Shown here: positions 53,696-62,007 of the stretch, piece by piece
Numbering within the stretch: position 1 is the first letter of the stretch
How the letters are laid out: every line of letters begins with the position of its first letter
Source of the DNA: Pseudomonas sp. B6002
GTDB taxonomy: Bacteria > Pseudomonadota > Gammaproteobacteria > Pseudomonadales > Pseudomonadaceae
Length of the DNA: 64,000 nucleotides
NCBI RefSeq assembly: GCF_013385985.1
Contig: NZ_JACAOY010000036.1
Coordinates: 1-64,000 of the forward strand
Reading direction: 5' to 3'
The notes under the pieces: model-generated
Databases searched by the model: none
Seen by the model: only the letters and a program-made list of their open reading frames with translations
Told to the model about the DNA's origin: nothing
Position numbers and translations under genes: made by a program

Positions 53696-54217
53696 CTATT
53701 CCGGCAGTTCGTAGATGTAAATTTTCTCGGCATCCATCTGGTAACCGGCGTCGGCCAGCTCACTGGTGGAAGGCTTGACCTGCATCGAACCCTCGATCCA
53801 GTACGGCTGGTACAGCTCATCGAGTTTCACCCCGACTTCGCTTTTGACATGCACGATCTGGTTCGACGGCGGTGGCGGCACATGGATGCACGCGCCGAAA
53901 TACGGCACCAACAGAAACTCGGTGGTGCGGCCTTCTTCGCTGACTTCCAGCGGTACGATATAGCCCGGCAGGCGGATGTGCTGGCCGTCGAGGCTCTGCA
54001 CCACCGGCGCGTTGGGTAAGTCCTGCTTGGCCGCTGGCGCCGACTCGACCGACAACGCATCGGCCATGCTCGACAGGTCGTGCAGCGGTTTCATGTTGGG
54101 GATTTCCGGCGGCGCGTCCGGCGGGATCATCTCCTGCCACGACAGGTCCTTGGGCTGCTCATCAGCCCAGGCGGGCACGCCCACCAGCAACAGCAACGCA
54201 AACAACGCACGACGCAT
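53696..54217 (-). CDS. DUF3299 exported protein of the zinc-type ABC operon
   Basis: The 173 aa protein has a Sec signal peptide (MRRALFALLLLVGVPAWA) and a DUF3299 domain with the conserved pattern RLPGYIVPLE, FLLVPYFGACIHVPPPP and NQIVHV. The function of the domain is unknown to me. The single Cys in GACIHVPPPP is typical. It is predicted periplasmic. The ATG at 54217 is chosen for the GAGGAAGG site 6 nt upstream. The alternative ATG at 54232 overlaps the permease stop (ATGA). It is last in the zrgA-ABC operon. Confidence 0.82.
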   Translation of the reverse strand: MRRALFALLLLVGVPAWADEQPKDLSWQEMIPPDAPPEIPNMKPLHDLSSMADALSVESAPAAKQDLPNAPVVQSLDGQHIRLPGYIVPLEVSEEGRTTEFLLVPYFGACIHVPPPPSNQIVHVKSEVGVKLDELYQPYWIEGSMQVKPSTSELADAGYQMDAEKIYIYELPE

Positions 54218-54228
54218 CGAAGCCTTCC

Positions 54229-55494
54229 TCATAAACGTATGGACAGGCCGTCGGCCAGGGATTGTCGGTAGGCGCGCCACGCGGGCACGGCGCCCATCAA
54301 CAGCGCGGCGGCCAGGATACCGGCGAGCAGCGTCCATTCATATTCGCTGGGCCACGACATCGGCAGGTCCAGGCCGTAGTTGGCCTGCAAGTAGCCACGT
54401 GAGGCGGCGATGCACACATACAAAAGCCCCACGCCTGCAACCACTCCGGACAGGGCCAGGGCGAACGCTTCGAAGATCAGCAACGTCGCAATGTGCCACG
54501 GGCGGGCGCCCACCGAACGCAGGATTGCCATTTCGCGGCGGCGTTCGTTGAGGCTGGTGAGGATCGCCGTGAGCATGCCGATCAGGCCGGTCAGCACCAC
54601 GAACAACGAGATCACGAACAGCGCTTTTTCGGCGGTGCCCATCATGCTCCACAACTCTTGCAGCGCCACGCCTGGCAAGATCGCCAGCATCGGTTCCCCA
54701 CGGAAATCATTGATTTCCCGTTGCAGGGCGAAGGTGGAGATCTTGTTGTTCAAGCCCAGCATGAACGCGGTGATGGCCTGGGGCGTGAGGTCCATGTTGC
54801 GGGCCTGGTCGGCACTGATACGGCCTTTGCCCTGGGCGGGTACGCCGTTGTGCCAGTCGATGTGGATGGCTTCCATGCCGCCGAGGCTGATGTGCAGCGT
54901 GCGGTCCACCGGCGTGCCGGTGCGCTTGAGGATGCCGACCACGGTGAAGGGTTTGTCGTCGTGTTTCACCAGGCTGACCACGGCCACACCGTGGGCCAGC
55001 ACCAGTTTGTCGCCAAGTTTGTAATGCAGGGCGTCCGCTACTTCGGCACCGAGCACCACTTCGAACGGGTCGGTAGCGAAGGCGCGGCCGCTGGCCAGTT
55101 CGAGGTTTTGCTTGCGGCCGTACTGGTAATGCTCGAAGTAGGACTCGTTGGTGCCCATCACGCGGTAGCCGCGGTGGGAGTCGCCGAGGGAAATCGGGAT
55201 CGCCCATTTCACCTGGGGGCTGGCGGCGAAATGCTCGAAGCTGTCCCAGCGAATGTTGTTGGTGGCGTTGCCGATGCGGAATACCGAGTACAGCAGCAGG
55301 TTCACCGAGCCGGAGCGCGCGCCGACGATCAGATCGGTGCCGCTGATGGTGCTGGCAAAACTGTTGCGCGCCTCAGTGCGCACACGCTCCACGGCGAGCA
55401 GCAAACAGACTGACAGCGCGATGGCGAACGCGGTGAGGATCGCGGTAAAACGGCGGTTAGCCAGGCTGGCCATGGCTAGACGGAACAGATACAT
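54229..55494 (-). CDS. ABC transporter permease, FtsX/MacB type
   Basis: The 421 aa protein has an N-terminal helix (ANRRFTAILTAFAIALSVCLLLAV), a periplasmic domain of about 230 residues, and three C-terminal helices within a FtsX domain (LTGLIGMLTAILTSLNERRREMAILRSVGARPWHI). This MacB-like topology usually pulls on or extracts periplasmic or lipoprotein partners and does not move a solute through a pore. The start lies 1 bp after the ATPase stop, so the two are coupled. Reference operons in P. aeruginosa (PA4063-PA4066) respond to zinc shortage. Confidence 0.85.
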   Translation of the reverse strand: MYLFRLAMASLANRRFTAILTAFAIALSVCLLLAVERVRTEARNSFASTISGTDLIVGARSGSVNLLLYSVFRIGNATNNIRWDSFEHFAASPQVKWAIPISLGDSHRGYRVMGTNESYFEHYQYGRKQNLELASGRAFATDPFEVVLGAEVADALHYKLGDKLVLAHGVAVVSLVKHDDKPFTVVGILKRTGTPVDRTLHISLGGMEAIHIDWHNGVPAQGKGRISADQARNMDLTPQAITAFMLGLNNKISTFALQREINDFRGEPMLAILPGVALQELWSMMGTAEKALFVISLFVVLTGLIGMLTAILTSLNERRREMAILRSVGARPWHIATLLIFEAFALALSGVVAGVGLLYVCIAASRGYLQANYGLDLPMSWPSEYEWTLLAGILAAALLMGAVPAWRAYRQSLADGLSIRL

Positions 55495-55495
55495 C

Positions 55496-56206
55496 TCAAA
55501 CCTCTGCGGGCGTGGCGGCGCGATTGAGTTCGGCCAGCGACAGGTTACGGTCGAACAGCGAGGCCAGGCTCTGGTCGTGGCTGACAAACAACAGGCTGGC
55601 GCCGGCTTCGCGGCATTCGGCGAACAACAGTTGCAGGAAGGCTTCGCGGGCGTCGTAGTCCAGGGCCGAGGTGGGCTCGTCGGCGATCACCAGTTCCGGC
55701 TGGCCGATCAACGCACGGGCGGCGGCCACCCGTTGTTGCTGGCCGATGGACAGCGAGTCGGCGCGGCGCTCCAGCAGGTCCTTGTCCTTCAAACCCAAGT
55801 GCGCGAGCAAGGCGGCAGCGGCCTTGTCGACACTGCCGTGACGCTGCTTCGCCCGTTGTGCTCGCAGCTTGGAAAAGTGGCACGGCAACTCGACGTTTTC
55901 ACGCACCGACAGAAACGGCAGCAGGTTGAACTGCTGGAAGATGTAGCCGGTGTGGTCGACGCGAAAGCGGTCGCGGGCGCCGGCCGACAGCTCGGTCAGC
56001 TGTTGGCCGAGCAGGCGGATGCTGCCTCGCGTAGGTTTTTGCACGCCACCGAGCAGGCCCAGCAACGTGGTTTTGCCACTGCCGCTGGGGCCTTTGAGAA
56101 ACAGGGTTTCCCCGGCTTCCAGGCGGAACGCGGGGATGTCCAGCAACTGGGGGTGACCGGGCCAGTTGAAGGCCAGGTCAGACAGTTCGATCAGTGCTTG
56201 AGTCAT
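55496..56206 (-). CDS. ABC transporter ATP-binding protein, LolD/MacB type
   Basis: The 236 aa ATPase has Walker A GPSGSGKTT (about residues 39-47), a Q-loop YIFQQFNLLPFLSVRENVELP, signature LSIGQQQR and Walker B LVIADEPTSALD. It ends with an SHD switch His (FVSHDQSL). It is sequence-related to LolD and MacB ATPases and pairs with the adjacent permease. A REPIN pair sits between it and zrgA. Confidence 0.88.
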   Translation of the reverse strand: MTQALIELSDLAFNWPGHPQLLDIPAFRLEAGETLFLKGPSGSGKTTLLGLLGGVQKPTRGSIRLLGQQLTELSAGARDRFRVDHTGYIFQQFNLLPFLSVRENVELPCHFSKLRAQRAKQRHGSVDKAAAALLAHLGLKDKDLLERRADSLSIGQQQRVAAARALIGQPELVIADEPTSALDYDAREAFLQLLFAECREAGASLLFVSHDQSLASLFDRNLSLAELNRAATPAEV

Positions 56207-56239
56207 GTGAAATCAAATTCGCCTGCTGGCTAAATTGGA

Positions 56240-56334
56240 CCCCTGTGGGAGCTGGCTTGCCTGCGATGGCATCGCTGCGATGTGTCTGCTGTACCGAGGC
56301 GTCTGTATCGCAGGCAAGCCAGCTCCCACAGGGG
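56240..56334. repeat. REPIN-like inverted pair 5 inside the zrgA-ABC operon
   Basis: Perfect 28 nt inverted copies (56240-56267, containing GTGGGAGCTGGCTTGCCTGC, and 56307-56334) are separated by 39 bp. They fill most of the 134 bp between zrgA and the ATPase gene, so they would be transcribed within the operon. Confidence 0.92.
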
Positions 56335-56340
56335 TTTACA

Positions 56341-56943
56341 TCAGAATTTCAGGGTAGCGGCCTGTGCCGTGGCTTGCACACCTTGCTGGCCGCTTGGGCC
56401 GATCAGTTGTACCTGAATTTTCTGGGTGGCGGGGAAGGTCTTGAACACCTGGGTCAGGTCGAGGTTGCTCAGCGCAGTCGGCGTGGCGCAGGTGAATTGG
56501 TAGTGGGCGTGGATTTCGCTGTGATCGTGATGATGCTCGTGGGCGCCGTCTTTGGCGTCGTGATCGTGGTCATCATCGTCGTCGTCATGGTCGGCTTCCG
56601 GCTTGTCGCCGAACAGCGGGCTGTTGAGCTCTTGTGTGCTGACCACGCAACCGGCGCCCTTGGGCAGGTTGAACAGGGCGAGCGGGTTTTCCAGTTGTTT
56701 GCGCGCGGCGGCGACCTTGGCTTTGTCGGCCGGGGTGGTGGCCAGGTGTTCGAAGCCCACCAGGTTCATCGCCGGGCTGTCCAGTTCAAGCTCCAGGGCT
56801 TGGCCATCGAGCACGGCATTCAGGCGACCAACGCCGTGTTCGTGGGCGCCGAGGCTGCCGTGCTCGTGTTCATGTTCGTCAGCGGCGTGGGCGATAGCCA
56901 GTGGCAGGAGGGCAAACGGCAAAGCGAGCAACAGACGGCGCAT
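56341..56943 (-). CDS. zrgA: DUF2796 / ZrgA-type periplasmic zinc-binding protein
   Basis: The 200 aa precursor has a signal peptide (MRRLLLALPFALLPLAIAHA). Two His/Asp/Glu-rich clusters follow: one near the N-terminus (DEHEHEHGSLGAHEHG) and a longer one in the middle (about residues 117-145, with runs of Asp and His). DUF2796 proteins, such as ZrgA of Vibrio, take part in zinc uptake. I infer a periplasmic zinc chaperone or buffer serving the adjacent ABC system. The ATG at 56943 has GGAG about 8 nt upstream. A candidate Zur box precedes it. Confidence 0.85.
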   Translation of the reverse strand: MRRLLLALPFALLPLAIAHAADEHEHEHGSLGAHEHGVGRLNAVLDGQALELELDSPAMNLVGFEHLATTPADKAKVAAARKQLENPLALFNLPKGAGCVVSTQELNSPLFGDKPEADHDDDDDDHDHDAKDGAHEHHHDHSEIHAHYQFTCATPTALSNLDLTQVFKTFPATQKIQVQLIGPSGQQGVQATAQAATLKF

Positions 56944-56974
56944 GAGAAGGCTCCAGAACATGAAAGTTTTGTTA

Positions 56975-56989
56975 TGTGATCTTATAACA
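56975..56989. promoter_or_regulatory. Candidate Zur box upstream of zrgA
   Basis: TGTGATCTTATAACA (56975-56989) matches the Zur palindrome TGTTATA-N-TATAACA at 12 of 14 fixed positions. On the - strand it covers TATAAG, a likely -10 for zrgA, 30-45 bp before the start codon. This placement would let zinc-bound Zur repress the operon. Confidence 0.55.
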
Positions 56990-57073
56990 GTAGTGCCAGA
57001 GTTTGACCGCCCGCTTGGCGTTGCGCAAGCCGCGTGGGAGCATGCCTGTCAGAAAACTGCAGGAGGAAGGACG

Positions 57074-57415
57074 ATGTTGCGAATTCGTGGAACCGTCGGC
57101 GACTTGCCGGTGGACTTGACCCTGGAGCTGGACGAAGGCGATTGGGCCCGCCTGGGCGCACAATTGCAGGCGGCCCCCGTACACGCCGCAACGGCAGCCG
57201 CACCGGTCAAGCAAAATGACGACTTGTGGCAGAACGCCCAAGATCTGTTGCGCAAGGCTGGGCAACTTACGGGCCTGGAACTACTGGATCAGCTGGAAGG
57301 CTTGGCCGGCGATGCTGCGTCAGGCAAACGCCTGTTGGTGCGCCTGCGCCACAGTTCAAACGTGAAAGTGGCCAGCGGCGCAGACACGCCGCTGTACAGC
57401 TGGGTCGGCGATTAG
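57074..57415 (+). CDS. Small conserved hypothetical protein
   Basis: The 113 aa protein begins MLRIRGTVGDLPVDLTLELD and has a strong AGGAGGAAGG ribosome-binding site. The first 30 residues look like a small beta-rich domain, then a Pro/Ala linker (about residues 33-46), then two predicted helices (DLWQNAQDLLRKAGQLTGLELLDQLEGL). No catalytic motif or signal peptide is visible and I do not recognise a family. It is divergent from zrgA. Its 3' end overlaps the cnoX-type gene tail-to-tail by four bases. Confidence 0.75.
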   Translation: MLRIRGTVGDLPVDLTLELDEGDWARLGAQLQAAPVHAATAAAPVKQNDDLWQNAQDLLRKAGQLTGLELLDQLEGLAGDAASGKRLLVRLRHSSNVKVASGADTPLYSWVGD

Positions 57416-58284
57416 TACAGCGCGGCAAACAGCTTGCGGCGGTACACGGTCACCAACGGGTGATCATTGCCCAGCAGTTCGAACACCTGCAGCAAGGTCT
57501 TGTGCGGCAAGCCTTCGCTGTAGCTGCGGTTGCGGATGAACAGCTTGAGCAGGCCTTCCAGCGCCGCGTCGTACTGCTGGCGCGCCAGCTGCTGGATGCT
57601 CAACTGATAGGCCGCTTCGTCGTCTTGCGGGTTTTGCGCCAGGCGGCTTTTCAAGTCGGCGGCGTCCGGCAGGTCGGCCGCCTGGCGCAGGAAGGTGATC
57701 TGTGCTTTTGCACCGGCGAGGGCGGCTTTGTGATCGTCGCTCTTCACGGCGTCCAGCACGGTCTGGGCTTCGCCCAATTCACCGCGTTCGGCCAGGCAGC
57801 GTGCGTACAGGATCAACGCGCCGGCGTTGGTGTTGTCCTCACCCAGCAAGGCCACCAGCACGGCTTCGGCATCGCTGATGCGGCCGTCGGCGAACAGCGC
57901 CTGGGCCTGCTCCAGCGGGTCCGCCGCTGCCGGTGGTGGCGTCTGCACATGCGGCTCCAGCATCGCCCGCACCGCCGACTCCGGCTGTGCCCCGGCAAAC
58001 CCATCCACCGGCTGGCCATCCTTGAACAGCACCACCGTCGGCAGGCTGCGAATACCGAAGCGCGCAACGATGTCCTGCTCGGCCTCGCAATCGACCTTGG
58101 CCAGCAACAACTCGCCTTGATAACTCTCGGCAATTTGCGCCAGCAACGGCATCAATGCCTTGCACGGCGCGCACCACTCGGCCCAGAAATCCACCAGCAC
58201 AGGTTTGTGGAACGAATTTTCGATCACCGCCTGATCGAAGGTGGCGGTGGTGACATCGAAGATGTACGGCGTGGGCTCACTCAT
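57412..58284 (-). CDS. cnoX: Thioredoxin-TPR chaperedoxin of the CnoX/YbbN type
   Basis: The 290 aa protein has a thioredoxin domain (residues 1 to about 115) with the active-site motif WAEWCAPCKALMPLL. A C-terminal tetratricopeptide region follows (about residues 130-285). E. coli CnoX, which protects clients from oxidation and hands them to GroEL, lacks the first active-site Cys. This protein keeps CAPC and so may also reduce disulfides. The ATG at 58284 gives MSEPTPYIFDVTTATFDQAV. It is cytoplasmic by sequence. Confidence 0.88.
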   Translation of the reverse strand: MSEPTPYIFDVTTATFDQAVIENSFHKPVLVDFWAEWCAPCKALMPLLAQIAESYQGELLLAKVDCEAEQDIVARFGIRSLPTVVLFKDGQPVDGFAGAQPESAVRAMLEPHVQTPPPAAADPLEQAQALFADGRISDAEAVLVALLGEDNTNAGALILYARCLAERGELGEAQTVLDAVKSDDHKAALAGAKAQITFLRQAADLPDAADLKSRLAQNPQDDEAAYQLSIQQLARQQYDAALEGLLKLFIRNRSYSEGLPHKTLLQVFELLGNDHPLVTVYRRKLFAALY

Positions 58285-58360
58285 GGGGCGTCTCGAATAA
58301 AGCGGGAATGGGGCAACTATAAGGGCTGGCGCAGCTAGCTGAAAGCGTGGCGGTTTCAAG

Positions 58361-58433
58361 ACCGCTATCGCAGGCAAGCCAGCTCCCACAGGGGAACGCG
58401 GTCAATTGTAGGAGCCGGCTTGCCGGCGATGCC
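58361..58433. repeat. REPIN-like inverted pair 6 (imperfect)
   Basis: Left element 58361-58390 (GGCAAGCCAGCTCCCAC type) and right element 58407-58433 (GTAGGAGCCGGCTTGCCGGC type) are inverted and diverged, only 16 bp apart. It lies between cnoX and the upstream methyltransferase stop codon. Confidence 0.8.
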
Positions 58434-58434
58434 T

Positions 58435-59091
58435 TTAAGGGCGCCGCGAATGGTACAGGCTCACCTTGCGAAACTCCCAAGGCTCGGCCAGATCCGGCAA
58501 CGTCAGCGCATCCAGGATCTCCAGCCGCCGATAATCCGGGTGCTGAAAGTCCCGCACCCGTGAATCCGCCACCAGCGCTTCTCGGCCGCGAGTGAGAAAC
58601 TGATCCAGCAGCGGCAGGTTCGCCCGGTCATAAAGCACGTCAGCCACCAGGATCAAATCGAAGCGGTCAGCCTCGGCAAAAAAATCTTCCGAGTAACCCA
58701 GCGCCACACCGTTAAGCTCGGCATTCGCCCGGCAAGATGCCAGCGCCAACGGGTCCAGGTCGCAGGCCACCACTTCCAGCGCGCCGGCTTTGACGGCGGC
58801 AATCCCCGCCACGCCAGAGCCCGCGCCGAAATCCAGCACGCGTTTGCCGGCGACCCACTCAGGATTGGCCGCCAGATACCTCGCCAACGCCAAGCCACTG
58901 GCCCAGCAAAAGCTCCAGTAGGGAGGCTCGTGCAGAATGCGCCGGGTTTCTTCGGGGCTGAAGGCGCGGTCCATGTTGTCGGCGTCCAGCAGCCACAACG
59001 ACAGCTCGGTGCCCGGCAGCGAGCAGGGCACCAGGTGCGCATCGCCGATCAGCTCACTGAGCGCGGCTTGCAGGCCCAGCGGTGGCGTCAT
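58435..59091 (-). CDS. Class I SAM-dependent methyltransferase, protein-lysine type
   Basis: The 218 aa protein has motif I VLDFGAGSGVAGIAAVKAG (about residues 84-102), motif II VVACDLDPLAL and a DLILVADVLYDRANL segment. Together with PPYWSFCWASGLALARYL these resemble the ETFB-lysine/METTL20-like family, so a protein or ribosomal substrate is possible. It starts in an ATGA overlap with the preceding YbaY-like gene, so the two are co-translated. Confidence 0.78.
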   Translation of the reverse strand: MTPPLGLQAALSELIGDAHLVPCSLPGTELSLWLLDADNMDRAFSPEETRRILHEPPYWSFCWASGLALARYLAANPEWVAGKRVLDFGAGSGVAGIAAVKAGALEVVACDLDPLALASCRANAELNGVALGYSEDFFAEADRFDLILVADVLYDRANLPLLDQFLTRGREALVADSRVRDFQHPDYRRLEILDALTLPDLAEPWEFRKVSLYHSRRP

Positions 59092-59543
59092 GGCGCCGGG
59101 ACGAGTTGCAGGGGGCCGGTGCTCTGGGTGATCGCCTGGGTGATGCGCACCGCAGGCAGGTGCAGGATCAACTGGCCCGACTGGCTGGCGCGGCCGCGCA
59201 ACTCCACCCGCGCACCGGCCGGGAAGGCCTCGGGGTTGAAGCGCAGGCGGAAGGCCAGGGGTTGGTTGTTGCCGGTCAGCACACTGCTGGCGAGCAGTTG
59301 TTGCGGGCGCGAGCGGTCGTCGATCACCAGCAGCGCCAGCTCAACTTCGGCGCCGGCAGGCACGCCGTTGAGGGTGCCGTTGATTTCACGCTGATACGCC
59401 GGCAACGGGCCGAGGTCTTCAATGCCCGGGACTTTTTTCTCCTGGGCGGGCGTCGGTTGAGGGGTGGTTGGCTTGGGGGCTTCGCTGCTGCAGGCGACCA
59501 GGACACTGAACAGGGCGAGCAAAACAAGTGGTCGTAACTGCAT
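59088..59543 (-). CDS. YbaY-family lipoprotein
   Basis: The 151 aa precursor has a lipobox: MQLRPLVLLALFSVLVAC with Cys18 as the lipidation site, next to SSEAP. A Pro/Thr-rich linker leads to a YbaY-type beta-sandwich domain (GTLNGVPAGAEVELALLVIDDRSR). Predicted in the outer membrane or inner leaflet as there is no Asp at +2. The function is unknown. The ATG at 59543 is chosen to place the hydrophobic stretch right after the start. It is divergent from nrdR. Confidence 0.85.
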   Translation of the reverse strand: MQLRPLVLLALFSVLVACSSEAPKPTTPQPTPAQEKKVPGIEDLGPLPAYQREINGTLNGVPAGAEVELALLVIDDRSRPQQLLASSVLTGNNQPLAFRLRFNPEAFPAGARVELRGRASQSGQLILHLPAVRITQAITQSTGPLQLVPAP

Positions 59544-59683
59544 GTACGGCTCCAGAAAGGGCAAAATCCGTGACTTGAACACAAAGAAACATATAAGCCA
59601 GCCTATATACCGTAAAGGCTATGGCTTGTCTTGCCACAGGGATGCGCTACCATGGCCCTCCCTTTTTTTGTTGCCTGCCAACC

Positions 59684-60148
59684 ATGCACTGTCCCTTCTG
59701 CGGTGCCAACGACACCAAGGTCATTGACTCGCGTCTGGTCGCCGAGGGCGATCAAGTGCGTCGCCGGCGCGAATGCCTGGCCTGTGGTGAGCGTTTCACC
59801 ACCTTCGAAACCGCCGAACTGGTGTTGCCCCGTCTGATCAAGTCCGACGGCAGCCGCCAACCTTTCGACGAAGAAAAACTGCGTGCCGGTATGCAGCGCG
59901 CCCTGGAAAAACGCCCGGTGAGTGTCGAGCGCCTGGAAGCGGCGCTGGTGCACATCAAGCACAAACTGCGTGCGACCGGCGAGCGTGAGGTCAAGAGCCT
60001 GGTGGTTGGAGAACTGGTGATGGGCGAGCTGCAAAAGCTCGACGAAGTTGCCTACATCCGTTTCGCCTCGGTGTATCGACGCTTCCAGGACCTCAACGAG
60101 TTCCGCGAAGAGATCGACCGCCTGGCCCGTGAGCCTGCCAAAGAATGA
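59684..60148 (+). CDS. nrdR: Transcriptional repressor NrdR
   Basis: NrdR represses ribonucleotide reductase genes in response to nucleotide binding. The 154 aa protein has a zinc ribbon with Cys3, Cys6, Cys31 and Cys34 ([12 protein letters not shown]...ECLACGE) and an ATP-cone domain (about residues 47-137). The ATG at 59684 is fixed by the zinc ribbon. An open frame runs upstream without similarity. ribD starts in an ATGA overlap with its stop, so NrdR is co-translated with the riboflavin genes. Confidence 0.96.
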   Translation: MHCPFCGANDTKVIDSRLVAEGDQVRRRRECLACGERFTTFETAELVLPRLIKSDGSRQPFDEEKLRAGMQRALEKRPVSVERLEAALVHIKHKLRATGEREVKSLVVGELVMGELQKLDEVAYIRFASVYRRFQDLNEFREEIDRLAREPAKE

Positions 60149-61281
60149 ATTCGCCTAGCGCTGAACAAGCTGTCCTCGACGCCCACTACATGGCCCGTGC
60201 CCTGGAACTGGCCCGCAAAGGCCTGTACACCACCCACCCCAACCCTCGGGTGGGCTGCGTGATTGTGCGGGATGGGCAGATTGTCGGCGAAGGCTGGCAT
60301 GAACGTACCGGCGAGCCCCATGCCGAGCCCAATGCCCTGCGCGCCGCTGGCGACAAGGCACGCGGCGCCACGGTGTACGTGACCCTTGAGCCCTGCAGCC
60401 ACCACGGCCGCACGCCGCCATGCGCCGATGCGCTGGTGAGTGCGGGTGTGGCGCGCGTGGTCGCCGGCATGCAGGACCCCAACCCGGAAGTGGCGGGGCG
60501 CGGCATGCAGCGCCTGGCCCAGGCGGGCATCGAAACCCGCAGCGGCGTGCTGGAGCAGGAAGCCCGTGCACTGAACCCGGGCTTCCTCAAGCGTATGGAA
60601 CACGGCTTGCCGTTTGTGCGGGTCAAGCTGGCGATGAGCCTGGACGGGCGCACTGCGATGGCCAGCGGCGAAAGCCAATGGATCACCGGCCCTGCCGCCC
60701 GCGCAGCGGTGCAACGCCTGCGCGCCGAGGCGAGTGTGGTGCTGACCGGTGCCGACACCGTGTTGGCCGACGGTGCTCGCCTGACCGTACGCGCCGCCGA
60801 GCTGGGCCTGGATGAAGCAACCACCGCCCTGGCGATGTCGCGTCCGCCGCTGCGCGTGTTGATCGATGGCCGCCTGCGCGTGCCGCTCAACGCGCCGTTC
60901 TTCAAGGCTGGCCCGGCGCTGGTCATCACTTGCGTCACCCCGGAAAATCAGTTCCCCCGTGGCCCTGAATGCCTGGTGGTGCCGGGCGTGGATGGCCAGG
61001 TCGACCTGCGTTCGGCATTGGTTGCGCTGGCCGCCCGTGGCGTCAACGAGGTGCTGGTGGAAGCTGGCCCGAGCCTGGCAGGCGCGTTTGCCCAGCAAGG
61101 CCTGGTGGATGAGTACGTGATATTCGTCGCCGGCAAGTTCCTTGGCTCCGCCGCCCGGCCTTTGCTCGACTGGCCGCTTGAGAAACTGGCCGACGCCCCC
61201 CACCTCAAGATCACTGAAATGCGCGCTGTAGGCGACGACTGGCGAGTCACTGCCATCCCTGTGCCAGCAGCGAGCGTATAA
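60145..61281 (+). CDS. ribD: Bifunctional riboflavin deaminase-reductase RibD
   Basis: RibD deaminates the pyrimidine ring of the GTP-derived intermediate and then reduces its ribosyl group. The 378 aa protein has a deaminase domain with the zinc site His59-Ala-Glu61, Cys84 and Cys93 ([23 protein letters not shown]). A reductase domain runs from about residue 150 to the end ([13 protein letters not shown]...GPSLAGAF). It overlaps nrdR by four bases, and ribE follows after 48 bp. Confidence 0.96.
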   Translation: MNSPSAEQAVLDAHYMARALELARKGLYTTHPNPRVGCVIVRDGQIVGEGWHERTGEPHAEPNALRAAGDKARGATVYVTLEPCSHHGRTPPCADALVSAGVARVVAGMQDPNPEVAGRGMQRLAQAGIETRSGVLEQEARALNPGFLKRMEHGLPFVRVKLAMSLDGRTAMASGESQWITGPAARAAVQRLRAEASVVLTGADTVLADGARLTVRAAELGLDEATTALAMSRPPLRVLIDGRLRVPLNAPFFKAGPALVITCVTPENQFPRGPECLVVPGVDGQVDLRSALVALAARGVNEVLVEAGPSLAGAFAQQGLVDEYVIFVAGKFLGSAARPLLDWPLEKLADAPHLKITEMRAVGDDWRVTAIPVPAASV

Positions 61282-61329
61282 TTCTGACCGGACGCTCAAG
61301 TGTCCCGTACCGTTTTCCAGGAGAAGGCC

Positions 61330-61992
61330 ATGTTCACCGGCATCATCGAATCCATCGGCAGCATCCGCGCCATGACCCCCAAAGGCGGCGACGTTCGCCT
61401 GCTGGTTGAAACCGGCAAGCTGGACCTGGGCGACGTCAAGCTGGGCGACAGCATCGCCGTCAGCGGCGTGTGCCTCACCGTCATCGAACTGCCAGGCAAC
61501 GGTTTCGCCGCCGACGTCAGCCGGGAAACCCTGGACTGCACCGCGATGAACGACCTTAAAGCTGGCAGCCCGGTCAACCTGGAAAAAGCCCTGACCCCGA
61601 CCACCCGCCTGGGCGGCCACCTGGTCAGCGGCCATGTCGATGGCGTCGGCGAAGTTGTCTCGCGCAGCGAAAACGCACGTGCCGTGGAATTCCGCATCCG
61701 CGCACCCAAAGAGCTGGCCAAGTACATCGCCCACAAAGGCTCGATCACCGTCGACGGCACCAGCCTCACCGTGAACGCCGTGAACGGCGCCGAATTTGAA
61801 CTGACCATCATTCCCCACACCCTCAGCGAAACCATCATGGCGTCTTACCAGCCGGGTCGCCGGGTGAACCTGGAAGTGGACTTGCTGGCCCGTTACCTGG
61901 AGCGCCTGCTGCTGGGCGAAAAGGCCGCAGAGCCTACTGCCGGTAACATCACTGAAAGCTTTCTGGCCGCTAACGGCTACCTGAAATCCTGA
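61330..61992 (+). CDS. ribE: Riboflavin synthase, alpha chain
   Basis: This enzyme converts two 6,7-dimethyl-8-ribityllumazine molecules into riboflavin plus a pyrimidine. The 220 aa protein begins MFTGIIESIGSIRAM and has two tandem lumazine-binding repeats (about residues 1-97 and 98-195), the second containing GSITVDGTSLTVN. The symbol ribC is also used for this gene. The ATG at 61330 is fixed by the conserved MFTGII. It is followed by ribBX after 15 bp. Confidence 0.95.
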   Translation: MFTGIIESIGSIRAMTPKGGDVRLLVETGKLDLGDVKLGDSIAVSGVCLTVIELPGNGFAADVSRETLDCTAMNDLKAGSPVNLEKALTPTTRLGGHLVSGHVDGVGEVVSRSENARAVEFRIRAPKELAKYIAHKGSITVDGTSLTVNAVNGAEFELTIIPHTLSETIMASYQPGRRVNLEVDLLARYLERLLLGEKAAEPTAGNITESFLAANGYLKS

Positions 61993-62007
61993 CCAAGGGG
62001 GTGCCAC

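Noticed and set aside
46070-58433. Possible CRISPR array made of the repeated GGCTTGCC elements
   Set aside because: The copies are inverted pairs spread over 12 kb with no regular spacing or spacers, and no cas genes are near.
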